This document shows positions 26,644 to 35,495 of a DNA stretch of 64,000 bases, piece after piece; the stretch's first letter is position 1, and each line of letters opens with the position of its first letter. The position numbers and the translations under genes were made by a program. The stretch is from JBFXAF01 sp050184585 (GTDB lineage: Bacteria; Pseudomonadota; Alphaproteobacteria; Rhizobiales; Rhizobiaceae). The notes beneath the pieces were generated by a model. That model was not told where the DNA came from, did no database searches, and worked only from the letters and a program-made list of their open reading frames with translations. The stretch lies in assembly GCA_050184585.1 (NCBI GenBank), contig JBFXAF010000001.1, forward strand, positions 124,001 to 188,000, in the 5' to 3' direction.

Positions 26644-28266
26644 ATGATCCCGCGCCTGTGGACGACAGTTCTGGCTTACGCCGCCGCGATCCTGCTGGCT
26701 GCCGGTTCGGCCCACGCCGACGAGGCCGAGCTGCGGGCGATCATCGCCAAGTTCGCGACCACCAAGAACTTCCAGGAAACGGAAGCCGTCGTGCGCGAAC
26801 TCGCCGCGACCGGCGAAACGGCAGTCGAGCGTCCGCTGGTCGCGCTCACCGAGGGCGAACTCGCCTTCCGCAAGTCGGACAGGGCCGTCTTCATCGGCAA
26901 GGAAAGCGGCCAGAGCGTCCAACTGTTCGACCCGCTGAGTGGTGAGAGCGTCGCCGAGGCGGGCAAGTCGGAGGTGACCAAGATCAAGGTCAACAATTCT
27001 ATGCGCCGCGTCATTCGCGACCTCCTGGGGACGCTGACGCTTGGATCGGACGATCCCGCGGTGCGCGCCCAGGCGGCGGACACGATGTTCCGCAATCCGG
27101 ATCCCGCCTCGATCGAGGCGCTCGATCGGGCGATCGCCGCCGAGACCGTCGACAGCGTGCGCACGAAGCTCGAGCAGGCGCGTGCGGCCGCCGTCCTGAT
27201 GTCCGACCGGCCGGAAGCGGAGAAGCGCGAGGCGATCGAGATCATCGCCGACCGCGCCGACCGCGACGCGCTCTCGCTGCTCACGGCCTTCGCCGCCGGG
27301 TCCGAGGGTGCGCTGAAAGAGGCCGCGCTGGCGGCGGTCAAGGTGATCGAGAGCAGCTTGGCCATTTGGTCGGCCGGCCAGAACGTCTGGTACGGCATCT
27401 CGCTCGGTTCGGTCCTGCTGCTCGCCGCGATCGGTCTCGCCATCACCTTCGGCGTCATGGGCGTCATCAACATGGCGCATGGCGAGATGGTCATGCTCGG
27501 CGCCTACACGACATTCGTCGTCCAGAGCGTCATCCGCACCTCCTTTCCCGGCCTGTTCGACTGGTCGCTCGTCATCGCCCTGCCGCTCGCATTCCTGGTG
27601 GCCGGTGCGGTTGGCCTGTTGATCGAGCGCGGGATCATCCGTTTTCTCTATGGTCGTCCGCTGGAAACCCTGCTGGCGACCTGGGGCGTATCCCTGATCC
27701 TCCAGCAGGCGGTGCGCACCATTTTCGGTCCGACCAACCGCGAAGTCGGCAATCCTTCATGGATGTCCGGCGGTTTCGACATCGGCCTGCTCTCCGTTAC
27801 CTGGAACCGCTTCTGGATCGTGATCTTCGCGCTCGCCGTGTTCGCGGTGCTGCTCTACGTCATGAAGCGCACACCCTGGGGCCTGCAGATGCGCGCGGTC
27901 ACTGCCAACCGTCGCATGGCGGCGTCGATGGGCATCCGCACGCCCTGGGTCGACGCCCTCACATTCGCGCTGGGATCGGGAATCGCCGGGATCGCCGGCG
28001 TGGCGCTGTCGCAGATCGACAACGTCTCGCCCAACCTCGGCCAGGGGTACATCATCGACAGCTTCATGGTCGTGGTGTTCGGCGGCGTCGGCAACCTTTG
28101 GGGCACGCTGGTCGGAGCCTTCTCGCTCGGCATCCTCAACAAGTTCCTCGAGCCCTATGCCGGCGCGGTGCTGGGCAAGATCCTCGTCCTCGTGCTGATT
28201 ATCCTGTTCATCCAGAAGCGGCCCCGCGGCCTGTTCGCGCTGAAGGGCAGGGCGGTCGAAGCATGA
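26644..28266 (+). CDS. urtB: urea ABC transporter permease UrtB
   Basis: Inner-membrane permease of the LivH type, 540 residues. A signal-like segment (about 1-22) precedes an extra periplasmic helical domain of about 210 residues (TPR/HEAT-like, starting DEAELRAIIAKF). About eight transmembrane helices follow, with the LivH motif VMGVINMAHGEMVMLGAY. The extra domain is normal for UrtB and separates it from LivH. The ATG at 26644 gives the signal segment; the upstream in-frame codons encode only Pro/Gly-rich sequence from the hairpin. The stop overlaps urtC (ATGA). Confidence 0.95.
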   Translation: MIPRLWTTVLAYAAAILLAAGSAHADEAELRAIIAKFATTKNFQETEAVVRELAATGETAVERPLVALTEGELAFRKSDRAVFIGKESGQSVQLFDPLSGESVAEAGKSEVTKIKVNNSMRRVIRDLLGTLTLGSDDPAVRAQAADTMFRNPDPASIEALDRAIAAETVDSVRTKLEQARAAAVLMSDRPEAEKREAIEIIADRADRDALSLLTAFAAGSEGALKEAALAAVKVIESSLAIWSAGQNVWYGISLGSVLLLAAIGLAITFGVMGVINMAHGEMVMLGAYTTFVVQSVIRTSFPGLFDWSLVIALPLAFLVAGAVGLLIERGIIRFLYGRPLETLLATWGVSLILQQAVRTIFGPTNREVGNPSWMSGGFDIGLLSVTWNRFWIVIFALAVFAVLLYVMKRTPWGLQMRAVTANRRMAASMGIRTPWVDALTFALGSGIAGIAGVALSQIDNVSPNLGQGYIIDSFMVVVFGGVGNLWGTLVGAFSLGILNKFLEPYAGAVLGKILVLVLIILFIQKRPRGLFALKGRAVEA

Positions 28267-29495
28267 TCACCGGGCGCTTCTTCGGTGGCGGAGCGGATCG
28301 CCGCATCCTCGTCGCCATCGTTCTTCTTCTGGGGGTGGCGGTCGCCGTGCCGATCCTCAATCTCACCGTTCCGCCGACCAGCGCGTTCCACATGCCGACC
28401 TATCTGGTCGCGCTGTTCGGCAAGTACCTCTGCTACGCCCTTCTCGCGCTCTCGCTCGACCTCGTCTGGGGCTATTGCGGAATCCTGTCGCTCGGCCATG
28501 GCGCGTTCTTCGCGCTCGGCGGCTATGCGATGGGCATGTACCTGATGCGCCAGATCGGCGACCGCGGCGTTTACGGCAATCCGCTCCTGCCGGACTTCAT
28601 GGTCTTCCTCAACTACAAGGAATTGCCGTGGTTCTGGTACGGCTTCGACCAGTTCTGGTTCGCGGCGATCATGATCATGCTGGCGCCCGGCCTGCTCGCC
28701 TTCGTCTTCGGCTGGTTCGCCTTCAGGAGCCGTGTCACAGGCGTCTACCTCTCCATCATCACGCAGGCGATGACGTTTGCGCTGCTGCTCGCCTTCTTCC
28801 GCAACGACATGGGCTTCGGCGGCAACAACGGGATGACGGATTTCAAGGACATCCTCGGCTTCAACGTCCAGGCCGACAACACGCGCTCGGCGCTGTTCGC
28901 AGCCAGTGCGCTGGCGCTTGCGCTGGCCGTCTACATCACCTGGCGCCTCGTCGGGTCCAAATACGGGAAGCTGATGGTGGCGGTGCGCGACGCCGAGAGC
29001 CGCACCCGCTTCATCGGCTGGCGGCCGGAATACGTGAAGCTCTTCGCTTTCACCGTCTCCGCCGTGATGGCCGGCATCGCCGGGGCGCTCTACGTGCCGC
29101 AGGTCGGCATCATCAATCCCGGCGAGTTCGATCCTGGCAACTCGATTGAGGTGGTCATCTGGACCGCCGTCGGCGGCCGCGCGACGATCATCGGTCCGAT
29201 CATCGGTGCGCTGCTGGTCAATGCCGGGAAATCCTATTTCACGGGCGCGATCCCCGAACTCTGGCTGTTCGCGCTGGGCGGCCTGTTCGTCGCCTCGACG
29301 CTTTTCCTGCCGAAGGGCATCGTCGGCACATGGGACGACTGGCGCGCGCGCCGGCGTGGCACGAACGCTCCGCGATCCGAGGCTCCGGCCGAGCCTAACC
29401 CGTCCGTCGACCCGCCCGGGGCGAAGATCGTGCGCACGGGTGCCTTGCAGCCGGACTGGGCGCCGGCCGCGGCCAAGCCGCAGCCGGCGGAGTGA
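28263..29495 (+). CDS. urtC: urea ABC transporter permease UrtC
   Basis: Second permease (LivM type), 410 residues. It has multiple transmembrane helices, the motif LDLVWGYCGILSLGHGAFFALGGYAMGMY and the EAA-like loop VAVRDAESRTRFIGW. The C-terminal about 50 residues are a Pro/Ala-rich cytoplasmic tail. The ATG overlaps the urtB stop. The frame is open upstream inside urtB, but there is no reason to start there. Confidence 0.95.
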   Translation: MITGRFFGGGADRRILVAIVLLLGVAVAVPILNLTVPPTSAFHMPTYLVALFGKYLCYALLALSLDLVWGYCGILSLGHGAFFALGGYAMGMYLMRQIGDRGVYGNPLLPDFMVFLNYKELPWFWYGFDQFWFAAIMIMLAPGLLAFVFGWFAFRSRVTGVYLSIITQAMTFALLLAFFRNDMGFGGNNGMTDFKDILGFNVQADNTRSALFAASALALALAVYITWRLVGSKYGKLMVAVRDAESRTRFIGWRPEYVKLFAFTVSAVMAGIAGALYVPQVGIINPGEFDPGNSIEVVIWTAVGGRATIIGPIIGALLVNAGKSYFTGAIPELWLFALGGLFVASTLFLPKGIVGTWDDWRARRRGTNAPRSEAPAEPNPSVDPPGAKIVRTGALQPDWAPAAAKPQPAE

Positions 29496-29498
29496 CCG

Positions 29499-30245
29499 AT
29501 GAGCAAGAGCGGGACGATCCTCTATCTCGACGGCGTCTCGGTTGCCTTTGACGGCTTCAAGGCGATCAACGAACTGTCGCTCGTCCTCGACCGCGGCGAG
29601 ATGCGGGCGATCATCGGGCCGAACGGGGCCGGCAAGACCACCATGATGGACATCGTGACCGGAAAGACGCACCCGGACCAGGGCGAGGTCTTCTTCGACG
29701 GTCAGGTCGATCTGACCCGGCACGACGAGGCCGACATCGCCATGATGGGCATCGGCCGGAAGTTCCAGAAGCCCACCGTGTTCGAGAGCCACACCGTCGA
29801 GGACAATCTCGTGCTGTCGCTGAAGGGTCCGCGCTCGATCTTTCCCGCGCTTTTCCATCGCCGTTCGGCCGACGAAGCCAAACGCATCGACGAGATTCTC
29901 GGCGTCGTACGGCTTGGCGACAAGCGCGACGAGCGCGCGGCGAACCTGTCGCACGGCCAGAAGCAATGGCTGGAGATCGGCATGCTGTTGGCGCAGGACC
30001 CCAAGCTTCTCCTCGTCGACGAGCCGGTCGCCGGTATGACCGACGCCGAAACGGAGGAGACCGCCCGGCTGCTCAAGGACATCAACGAGACGCATTCGGT
30101 GATCGTCGTGGAGCACGACATGCATTTCGTGCGGGAACTCGGCGTCAAGGTGACGTGCCTGCACGAGGGCTCCGTCCTCTCCGAAGGCTCGCTCGACTTC
30201 GTGTCGGCGGACCAGCGCGTCGTCGAAGTTTATCTGGGGCGGTGA
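29499..30245 (+). CDS. urtD: urea ABC transporter ATP-binding protein UrtD
   Basis: ATPase of the LivG type, 248 residues. Walker A GPNGAGKTT (about 47-55), signature LSHGQKQWLEIG (about 150) and Walker B LLLVDEPVAGM are intact, with the switch His in VVEHDMHF. It starts 3 bp after urtC. The LSHGQ signature in place of LSGGQ is typical of UrtD. Confidence 0.96.
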   Translation: MSKSGTILYLDGVSVAFDGFKAINELSLVLDRGEMRAIIGPNGAGKTTMMDIVTGKTHPDQGEVFFDGQVDLTRHDEADIAMMGIGRKFQKPTVFESHTVEDNLVLSLKGPRSIFPALFHRRSADEAKRIDEILGVVRLGDKRDERAANLSHGQKQWLEIGMLLAQDPKLLLVDEPVAGMTDAETEETARLLKDINETHSVIVVEHDMHFVRELGVKVTCLHEGSVLSEGSLDFVSADQRVVEVYLGR

Positions 30246-30284
30246 CCATGATCATGTGGCGGGTCGTTCTCGATCGTGAGATTC

Positions 30285-30401
30285 CCCCTCACCCGGGTGA
30301 GGGGCCGACAGCCCTCGGTTTGCATTCACGGTTTGGACCAATAGTGAACCCCCTCCGGCCGGTGCAGGCACCGGCCGCCCCCCTTGCGGGGGAGGAGGGG
30401 G
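30285..30401. repeat. nested palindromic element in the urtD-urtE gap
   Basis: A perfect 20-bp palindrome (CCCCTCACCC/GGGTGAGGGG, 30285-30304) is followed by a nested hairpin with outer arms CCCCCTCC (30349-30356) and GGAGGGGG (30394-30401). The inner arms are CGGCCGGTG (30356-30364) and CACCGGCCG (30369-30377). The gap between urtD and urtE is 174 bp, unlike the tight spacing elsewhere in the operon. The style matches dispersed rhizobial intergenic repeats. Confidence 0.75.
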
Positions 30402-30419
30402 ACCAGGAGGCGGCCGGAC

Positions 30420-31115
30420 ATGCTTGAGGTCAGCAACGCGGTCCTCCACTACGGCGCCGCCCAGGCGTTGCGCGGCGTCTCCCTGAATGCCGGCGCCGGC
30501 AGGATCACCTGCGTGCTCGGACGCAACGGCGTCGGCAAGACCAGTCTGATGAGATCGATCGTCGGCCACCACAGGCTGACTTCGGGCAGCGTTGCCTTCG
30601 AGGGGAAGGCGCTCGACCGGAGCGCGGCGTATGATCGCGCCCGGTCGGGCATCGCATTCGTGCCGCAGGGCAGGGAGATATTCCCGCTGCTCACGGTCAG
30701 GGAAAACCTCGAGTCCGCCTATGCGCCGTTGAAGCGCGCCGACAGGAACGTGCCGCCGCACGTCTTCGAACTGTTTCCCGCGTTGAAGCAGATGCTGTCC
30801 AGGCGTGGCGGCGACCTTTCCGGCGGCCAGCAGCAGCAGCTCGCAATCGGCCGCGCGCTGGTCATGAGGCCGAAGCTTCTCGTGCTCGACGAACCGACGG
30901 AGGGGATCCAGCCTTCCATCATCAAGGACATCGGCCGAGCCATCCGCTATCTGCGCGACACGGCCGGGATCGCGATCCTTCTGGTCGAGCAGTATCTCGA
31001 CTTCTGCCGTGAACTGGCTGACGAGGTGAACATCATGGACCGCGGCCTCATCGTGCACACCGGTCCGGCGGCGGACCTCGACAGGTCCGAGGTCCGCAAA
31101 TACCTCACGGTCTGA
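30420..31115 (+). CDS. urtE: urea ABC transporter ATP-binding protein UrtE
   Basis: Second ATPase (LivF type), 231 residues. Walker A is GRNGVGKTS (about 37-45), the signature LSGGQQQQLAIGRAL and Walker B LLVLDEPTEGIQPSII (typical of UrtE). I chose the ATG at 30420 because CCAGGAGG lies about 9 nt upstream and the protein then starts MLEVSNAVLHYG as in homologues. It completes a full urtABCDE set. No urease gene is in the window. Confidence 0.96.
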   Translation: MLEVSNAVLHYGAAQALRGVSLNAGAGRITCVLGRNGVGKTSLMRSIVGHHRLTSGSVAFEGKALDRSAAYDRARSGIAFVPQGREIFPLLTVRENLESAYAPLKRADRNVPPHVFELFPALKQMLSRRGGDLSGGQQQQLAIGRALVMRPKLLVLDEPTEGIQPSIIKDIGRAIRYLRDTAGIAILLVEQYLDFCRELADEVNIMDRGLIVHTGPAADLDRSEVRKYLTV

Positions 31116-31189
31116 TTCACCGGACGGCAAGGACTGCGGCATAGGCTGGGCCCGGAGGCGCATGTTGCGACGCCTCGGGCAGGGGCTCC

Positions 31190-32176
31190 ATGCGTATATT
31201 CCCCGGACGGGCGCCTTACGGCGCGCTGTTGGCGTTCCTCGCGGTCGACGTCGCGTGGCTCCTCGCCGCCGGAACGAGCGTCGACATGGGTTCTGCCGCC
31301 CCGTCACTGGCGGCGACGGCGGCACTGGCCTGCGCTGCATTCGCGTTGCGGATCGCCAGCGCCGGTCCCGGTCGCGGGATCGTCGTCCGCGACCAGACGG
31401 TCGTGCGCCCGGCGCTGGTCGATACCGCGATCGTCGCGGCGGAAGCCTACGTCTTCCTGCTTTGCTCATGGAACGTCGTGCGTGTCCTCAATCACCTGTC
31501 GATGACGCTCGCTCTGCCGCTCGCCGACGACATGCTCGCCTCATGGGACGCGGCGCTCGGGCTGGACTGGAATGCCTATTTCGCCTTCGTTGCGGCGCGG
31601 CCTGCGCTCGCCGACTTTCTCGGCGCGAGCTACACGTCGCTCACCCCGGTCAGCGCATTCGCGCTCCTCGGCCTGCTCGCTTTCGGCCGCGTCCGCCAGG
31701 CCGAGTTCTTCGTCGTGACCTTCTTCGCCACGGCGGTCGTCTGCACCGCCGCTGGCGCGTTCTTCCCGGCCGAGGCGGCGGTGGCCCACCTTCTCGACCG
31801 ACCTGAGCTGATCGCGTCGTTCAGCATCGAGCCGGGGCTCTATCATCTCGCCCATCTCGAGGCGCTGCGATCCGGCGCGATGCCAGTCTTCGACCTTGAA
31901 AATCTACCCGGGCTGGTCACCTTCCCGTCGTTTCACACGGCCGCCGGCGTGGTCGTAGCATGGTGCTACCGCCGCACGCTGCTGTTCTGGCCCGTGTCCG
32001 CCTATGCGGCGATGATGATCGCCGCGACGCCGGTGTTCGGCGGCCACTACTTCGTCGATCTGATCGCCGGGACGGCGGTGGCGCTCTCGGTCCTCGTCTT
32101 CACCGGATCGCTTCGGCGATATCGGGGATTGTTCGCCGAAGCTGCGGCCGGTCGCGACCTGCCGGTTCCCGCCTGA
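31190..32176 (+). CDS. PAP2-superfamily membrane phosphatase
   Basis: A 328-residue polytopic membrane protein with about six to seven hydrophobic helices. The C-terminal half carries PAP2 motifs: FPSFHTAAGVV (motif 2, catalytic His) and GGHYFVDLIAG (motif 3, nucleophile His). Motif 1 is not obvious. Members act on phosphatidic acid, undecaprenyl pyrophosphate or inositol phosphorylceramide-like lipids; this one resembles the IPC-synthase/AUR1-like branch by layout. The substrate is unknown. GGGG precedes the ATG. It stands alone after urtE. Confidence 0.82.
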   Translation: MRIFPGRAPYGALLAFLAVDVAWLLAAGTSVDMGSAAPSLAATAALACAAFALRIASAGPGRGIVVRDQTVVRPALVDTAIVAAEAYVFLLCSWNVVRVLNHLSMTLALPLADDMLASWDAALGLDWNAYFAFVAARPALADFLGASYTSLTPVSAFALLGLLAFGRVRQAEFFVVTFFATAVVCTAAGAFFPAEAAVAHLLDRPELIASFSIEPGLYHLAHLEALRSGAMPVFDLENLPGLVTFPSFHTAAGVVVAWCYRRTLLFWPVSAYAAMMIAATPVFGGHYFVDLIAGTAVALSVLVFTGSLRRYRGLFAEAAAGRDLPVPA

Positions 32177-32185
32177 TTTCCGGAT

Positions 32186-34654
32186 CTACCCGGTCGCCTG
32201 TCGGCGGGGCGTTGCCGGGGAGCGCGACACGCTTTCGCCGCTGACCGCATCTCCAGGCGCCATGCTCGCAACGTTCGCGTTGTCGAACGTGCCCATCGCC
32301 GAAATGCCGAAGCCCTGGGCGAAATCGACGCCGATGTCGCGCAGGGCGGCGGCGATGTCGGTGTTCTCGACGAACTCCGCGATGGTCTTCTTCCCAGTGA
32401 CGTGGCCGATGTGATTGATCATCTCAACCATCGCACGGTCGATACGATCGTCGAGAAGGTCCTTCACGAACCCGCCGTCGATCTTGAGATAGTCGACCGG
32501 CAGATGCTTCAGGTAAGCGAAGGACGACATCCCCGAGCCGAAATCGTCGAGCGAGAATCGGCAGCCGAGTCTCTGCATCGCCTCGATGAAGCACATGGCG
32601 CTGGAAAGGTTGGCGATCGCGCTGGTTTCGGTGATCTCGAAACAGATCGTCGATGGCCGCACGCCGGTCCTACGGAACCGCTCCTCGACAAAGCCGACGA
32701 AGCCTTCATCTCCGAAGGTGATGCCCGAAAGGTTGATCGCGCAGGTGGTGATGGCGCCATGAGGCGCACGCGACAGGACGTCGAAGGCGCGGCCGACCAC
32801 CCAGCGGTCGATCTTGGGCATCAGCCCATACCGCTCCGCGGCCGGAATGAAGGTCCCCGGAGGCACGAGCCGCCCGGTTTCGTCCCTCAATCGCAGGAGC
32901 AGTTCGACGTGCCGGGCGCCGCCGGAACCGTCCAGAGGGACGATCTCCTGGTAGTGCAGCTCGAAGCGGTCCGCCTCCAGTGCGGCATGGATGCGTTGCA
33001 CCCACGCCATCTCCTCGAAGCGCTGCAGGAGTTCACTGTCGGTGGGATGGTGTATCTGGACGCGGTTCCGTCCCTTCTCCTTGGCCATGTAGCAGGCGAC
33101 GTCGGCGGCCCTGAGCGTGCCTTCGACGGTGAGGCCAGCTTCGTCGATGTGGACCAGACCGATACTCGTGCTGGTCGTGAACGGACGGTCGTTCCACACA
33201 AAGCAGAGCTTCTGCATGGCGGTGCGCAGCCGTTCGGCCGTCATGGTGGCTTCTTCGGTCGTGCAGTTCTCCAACAGCACGCAGAACTCGTCGCCACCGA
33301 AGCGGGCGAGCAGGTCGCCCGGCCTGAGTTCCTTCGACAGGGTCGTCGCGACCTGGCGCAGGAGGTGGTCGCCGGCCTCGTGGCCGCCGGTGTCGTTGAT
33401 GATCTTGAACTGGTCCAGGTCGAGCAGCATCAGCGCGTGCTGGCATTCGGTGTGGTTGGCCCGCTCGATCGCCCGGCCGAGCCGCTCCTCGAACTCGCGG
33501 CGGTTGGCGAGCAGCGTGAGCGCGTCGTGGCTCGCCTGCCAGGTGAGGCGGGCAATGTATTCCTGCTCGCGCGTCAGGTCGTAGAAGACGAGCACCGAGC
33601 CGCGAACCTGCCCCTCGACGATCAGCGGCGCACCCACCAGCGAGACCGGCACGGAGCTGCCATCCAGACGGTACACGCGCTGCGCGTGGAAGGTTTGGCC
33701 GGTCACGGCGCCGTTGATGATCATGTCGACGATGGCGCGGTTTTCGGTGCCGGTTTCGGCATCGGCGAGGCGGCAGAGCCTCGGCAGCATCTCCCCCCTG
33801 GCTATGTCGAGTTCGACGCCGAGCAGGCGTTCCGCGGCCGCGTTCATGTAGTCTATGCGACCGGACCGGTCGGTGCTGATCACCGCCTGGCCGATGGAGC
33901 CGAGCGTGATCTGCGCCCTTTCGCGTTCGGCATTCAGCGCCCGCTCCATGCCGGTGCGCTGGTTCAGGAGCTTGCGCGTGCGCCACACAGCGAGAAGGAT
34001 CAGTAGGGCGGCGGTGACGATGTTGACGACGAGAAGGATGTCCTTGATGGCGCGCGAACCCTCGCCCAGGGCATCCGAGAAGGCCTTGCTCAACGGCGCG
34101 ATCCGCTCGTTGATGAGATAGATGCGTTCCTTCCACCGTTTGAGATCGCCTGCTGCTGGCTCGCCGTTCTCGTAGCCGGAACGGATCTCGCGGGCGAGCG
34201 TGTCCAGCTCGACGATGACCGGGTCGGCGACCTCCCAGTGATGGATCGCCCGGTCCAGGTAGCTGACGTGCCGGAATGTCTGGAAGAGCCAGATCAGACC
34301 CGGGATGTCGTCGGGATGGATGCGTCCGCCGGCGAAGCCGCGCGCGGCCGCATCGACGTCGGGCGTTTCGGCCTCGAGGGCAAGGCGGGCGGCGCGATCG
34401 GCGAGCGGCACCGCGATCGCCGTCTCGAACTTGCGATAGTATTGAAGGTGGCCGGTCTGAGCATAGATGTCGAGGGAGTAGATCGCGTCCTTCTGGCCTT
34501 TGGACCAAAGGCTCTCGCCGCCGACATAGCCGCGCACGCTCGACAGCGTGTAGAGGCTGACGCCGGCGATCGCCGCCTGCGCGAGCGCAACGGTGACGAA
34601 CGGCCAGACCAGGCCGGCGAGCCTTGTGCGGGCACGGATCGGGCCGATGCTCAT
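32186..34654 (-). CDS. membrane GGDEF-EAL cyclic-di-GMP enzyme with PAS domain
   Basis: An 822-residue inner-membrane signalling protein. Transmembrane helix 1 (about 14-36), a periplasmic sensor loop of about 165 residues and transmembrane helix 2 (about 205-225) precede a PAS domain (about 245-360). A GGDEF domain follows (RFGGDEF about 450-456, intact) and then an EAL domain. The EAL signature reads ELL, but the catalytic Glu, INLSG, EITE, DDFGSG, KIDGGF and AEFVE motifs are present, so phosphodiesterase activity is plausible. I chose the ATG at 34654 because it places Arg residues just before the first helix; a TTG at 34705 is possible. Confidence 0.92.
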   Translation of the reverse strand: MSIGPIRARTRLAGLVWPFVTVALAQAAIAGVSLYTLSSVRGYVGGESLWSKGQKDAIYSLDIYAQTGHLQYYRKFETAIAVPLADRAARLALEAETPDVDAAARGFAGGRIHPDDIPGLIWLFQTFRHVSYLDRAIHHWEVADPVIVELDTLAREIRSGYENGEPAAGDLKRWKERIYLINERIAPLSKAFSDALGEGSRAIKDILLVVNIVTAALLILLAVWRTRKLLNQRTGMERALNAERERAQITLGSIGQAVISTDRSGRIDYMNAAAERLLGVELDIARGEMLPRLCRLADAETGTENRAIVDMIINGAVTGQTFHAQRVYRLDGSSVPVSLVGAPLIVEGQVRGSVLVFYDLTREQEYIARLTWQASHDALTLLANRREFEERLGRAIERANHTECQHALMLLDLDQFKIINDTGGHEAGDHLLRQVATTLSKELRPGDLLARFGGDEFCVLLENCTTEEATMTAERLRTAMQKLCFVWNDRPFTTSTSIGLVHIDEAGLTVEGTLRAADVACYMAKEKGRNRVQIHHPTDSELLQRFEEMAWVQRIHAALEADRFELHYQEIVPLDGSGGARHVELLLRLRDETGRLVPPGTFIPAAERYGLMPKIDRWVVGRAFDVLSRAPHGAITTCAINLSGITFGDEGFVGFVEERFRRTGVRPSTICFEITETSAIANLSSAMCFIEAMQRLGCRFSLDDFGSGMSSFAYLKHLPVDYLKIDGGFVKDLLDDRIDRAMVEMINHIGHVTGKKTIAEFVENTDIAAALRDIGVDFAQGFGISAMGTFDNANVASMAPGDAVSGESVSRSPATPRRQATG

Positions 34655-35095
34655 GACGGCAGCGCCGAATCCTCGTCCAGATCGCCCAATTTGGTCCCTT
34701 TCCAAGTGGATGTCGTGGATATCCCCCGTCTCGACATTGCATTCGAGCGATTAAATATGCGTGAAATCAAGCGTTGCGCGTCGGCTGCATATGGGTGGCA
34801 ACGCTGCGTTGCGCCGACTTGATTTCAGAAGCTGAAAATATCCCTGCCGGAACGGGGCGAACTACACCGGGTCGACTTGAGACGCCTCGGCCGGGTGCGG
34901 CAGGCGGAATCTGATGTGTAAGATTTGGACGCGCCAGACGGGTCAACGATGTTAGAATAGTTCAACGCAGTGAGTCGCGTTCGGTCTCGCGTTACTTGCC
35001 AGACAAAGATCGGCCGAAACGCGACCATAGCGCGATGGGCCAGGTGAGGCGTCGGTGTTTCCTTCGTGTTCCTTTCGACATGGCGGGGGAAGCCA
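34655..35095. other. 441-bp intergenic region with an imperfect inverted repeat
   Basis: No gene seen. GAAATCAAG (34763-34771) and GTCGGC (34780-34785) pair with GCCGAC (34813-34818) and TTGATTTC (34819-34826), giving a bulged hairpin. GCGTTGCG occurs twice inside it. It lies about 110 bp upstream of the GGDEF-EAL start and could be an operator or a structured RNA. The rest shows nothing I can name. Confidence 0.5.
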
Positions 35096-35272
35096 ATGGA
35101 CTATGCAATTGACGACTGCGCGAAGCGTCGTCTGACCGAGCGGGACGATATCGTCACGGCGGTCAACATTCTGCGGTCCCGCGGAATCGGTCGCGATGAC
35201 CTGATCGTCGAGATCGCCAAGCTGTTCTACGTGGACCTGGACGAGTTCAACGAGGTGTTGCGGGCTGCCTGA
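35096..35272 (+). CDS. small conserved-looking protein (58 aa), unknown function
   Basis: A 58-residue acidic, probably helical protein with no signal or membrane segment. ATG at 35096 is preceded by GGGGGA 5 nt upstream. The sequence (LTERDDIVTAVNILRSRGIGRDDLIVEIAKLFYVDLDEFNEVL) has a clear amphipathic pattern and coding-like composition, and it fills a gap between two larger genes. It resembles small uncharacterised Hyphomicrobiales proteins. No function can be given. Confidence 0.7.
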   Translation: MDYAIDDCAKRRLTERDDIVTAVNILRSRGIGRDDLIVEIAKLFYVDLDEFNEVLRAA

Positions 35273-35495
35273 GCCGCGGTCTGCTCGGCTTGGTTCTTGA
35301 CGAGCCTCACCGGAAAGGCACCGCAGCAACAGGTTCGATCCGCGACGCCGTCAGCATCCTCCCGGCAGACTGGCAGTCAGGCCTTTGCGCGGTGCCTCCC
35401 GGCGAGCCTCCGGACATTGGAGGACTTGCCTTACTTGGCAGCTTTCGATCTCGCCGGCGATCCGCTAACGGATTGCGGGACTGAGCGGAGCGACC

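Noticed and set aside
28155..30164. Long minus-strand open frame (669 codons) opposite urtC and urtD
   Set aside because: Antisense shadow; His/Asp/Arg-rich translation without motifs, and the urt genes are certain.
35320..35350. tRNA T-loop-like GGTTCGATCC
   Set aside because: The flanks do not give an acceptor stem, anticodon arm or D arm.
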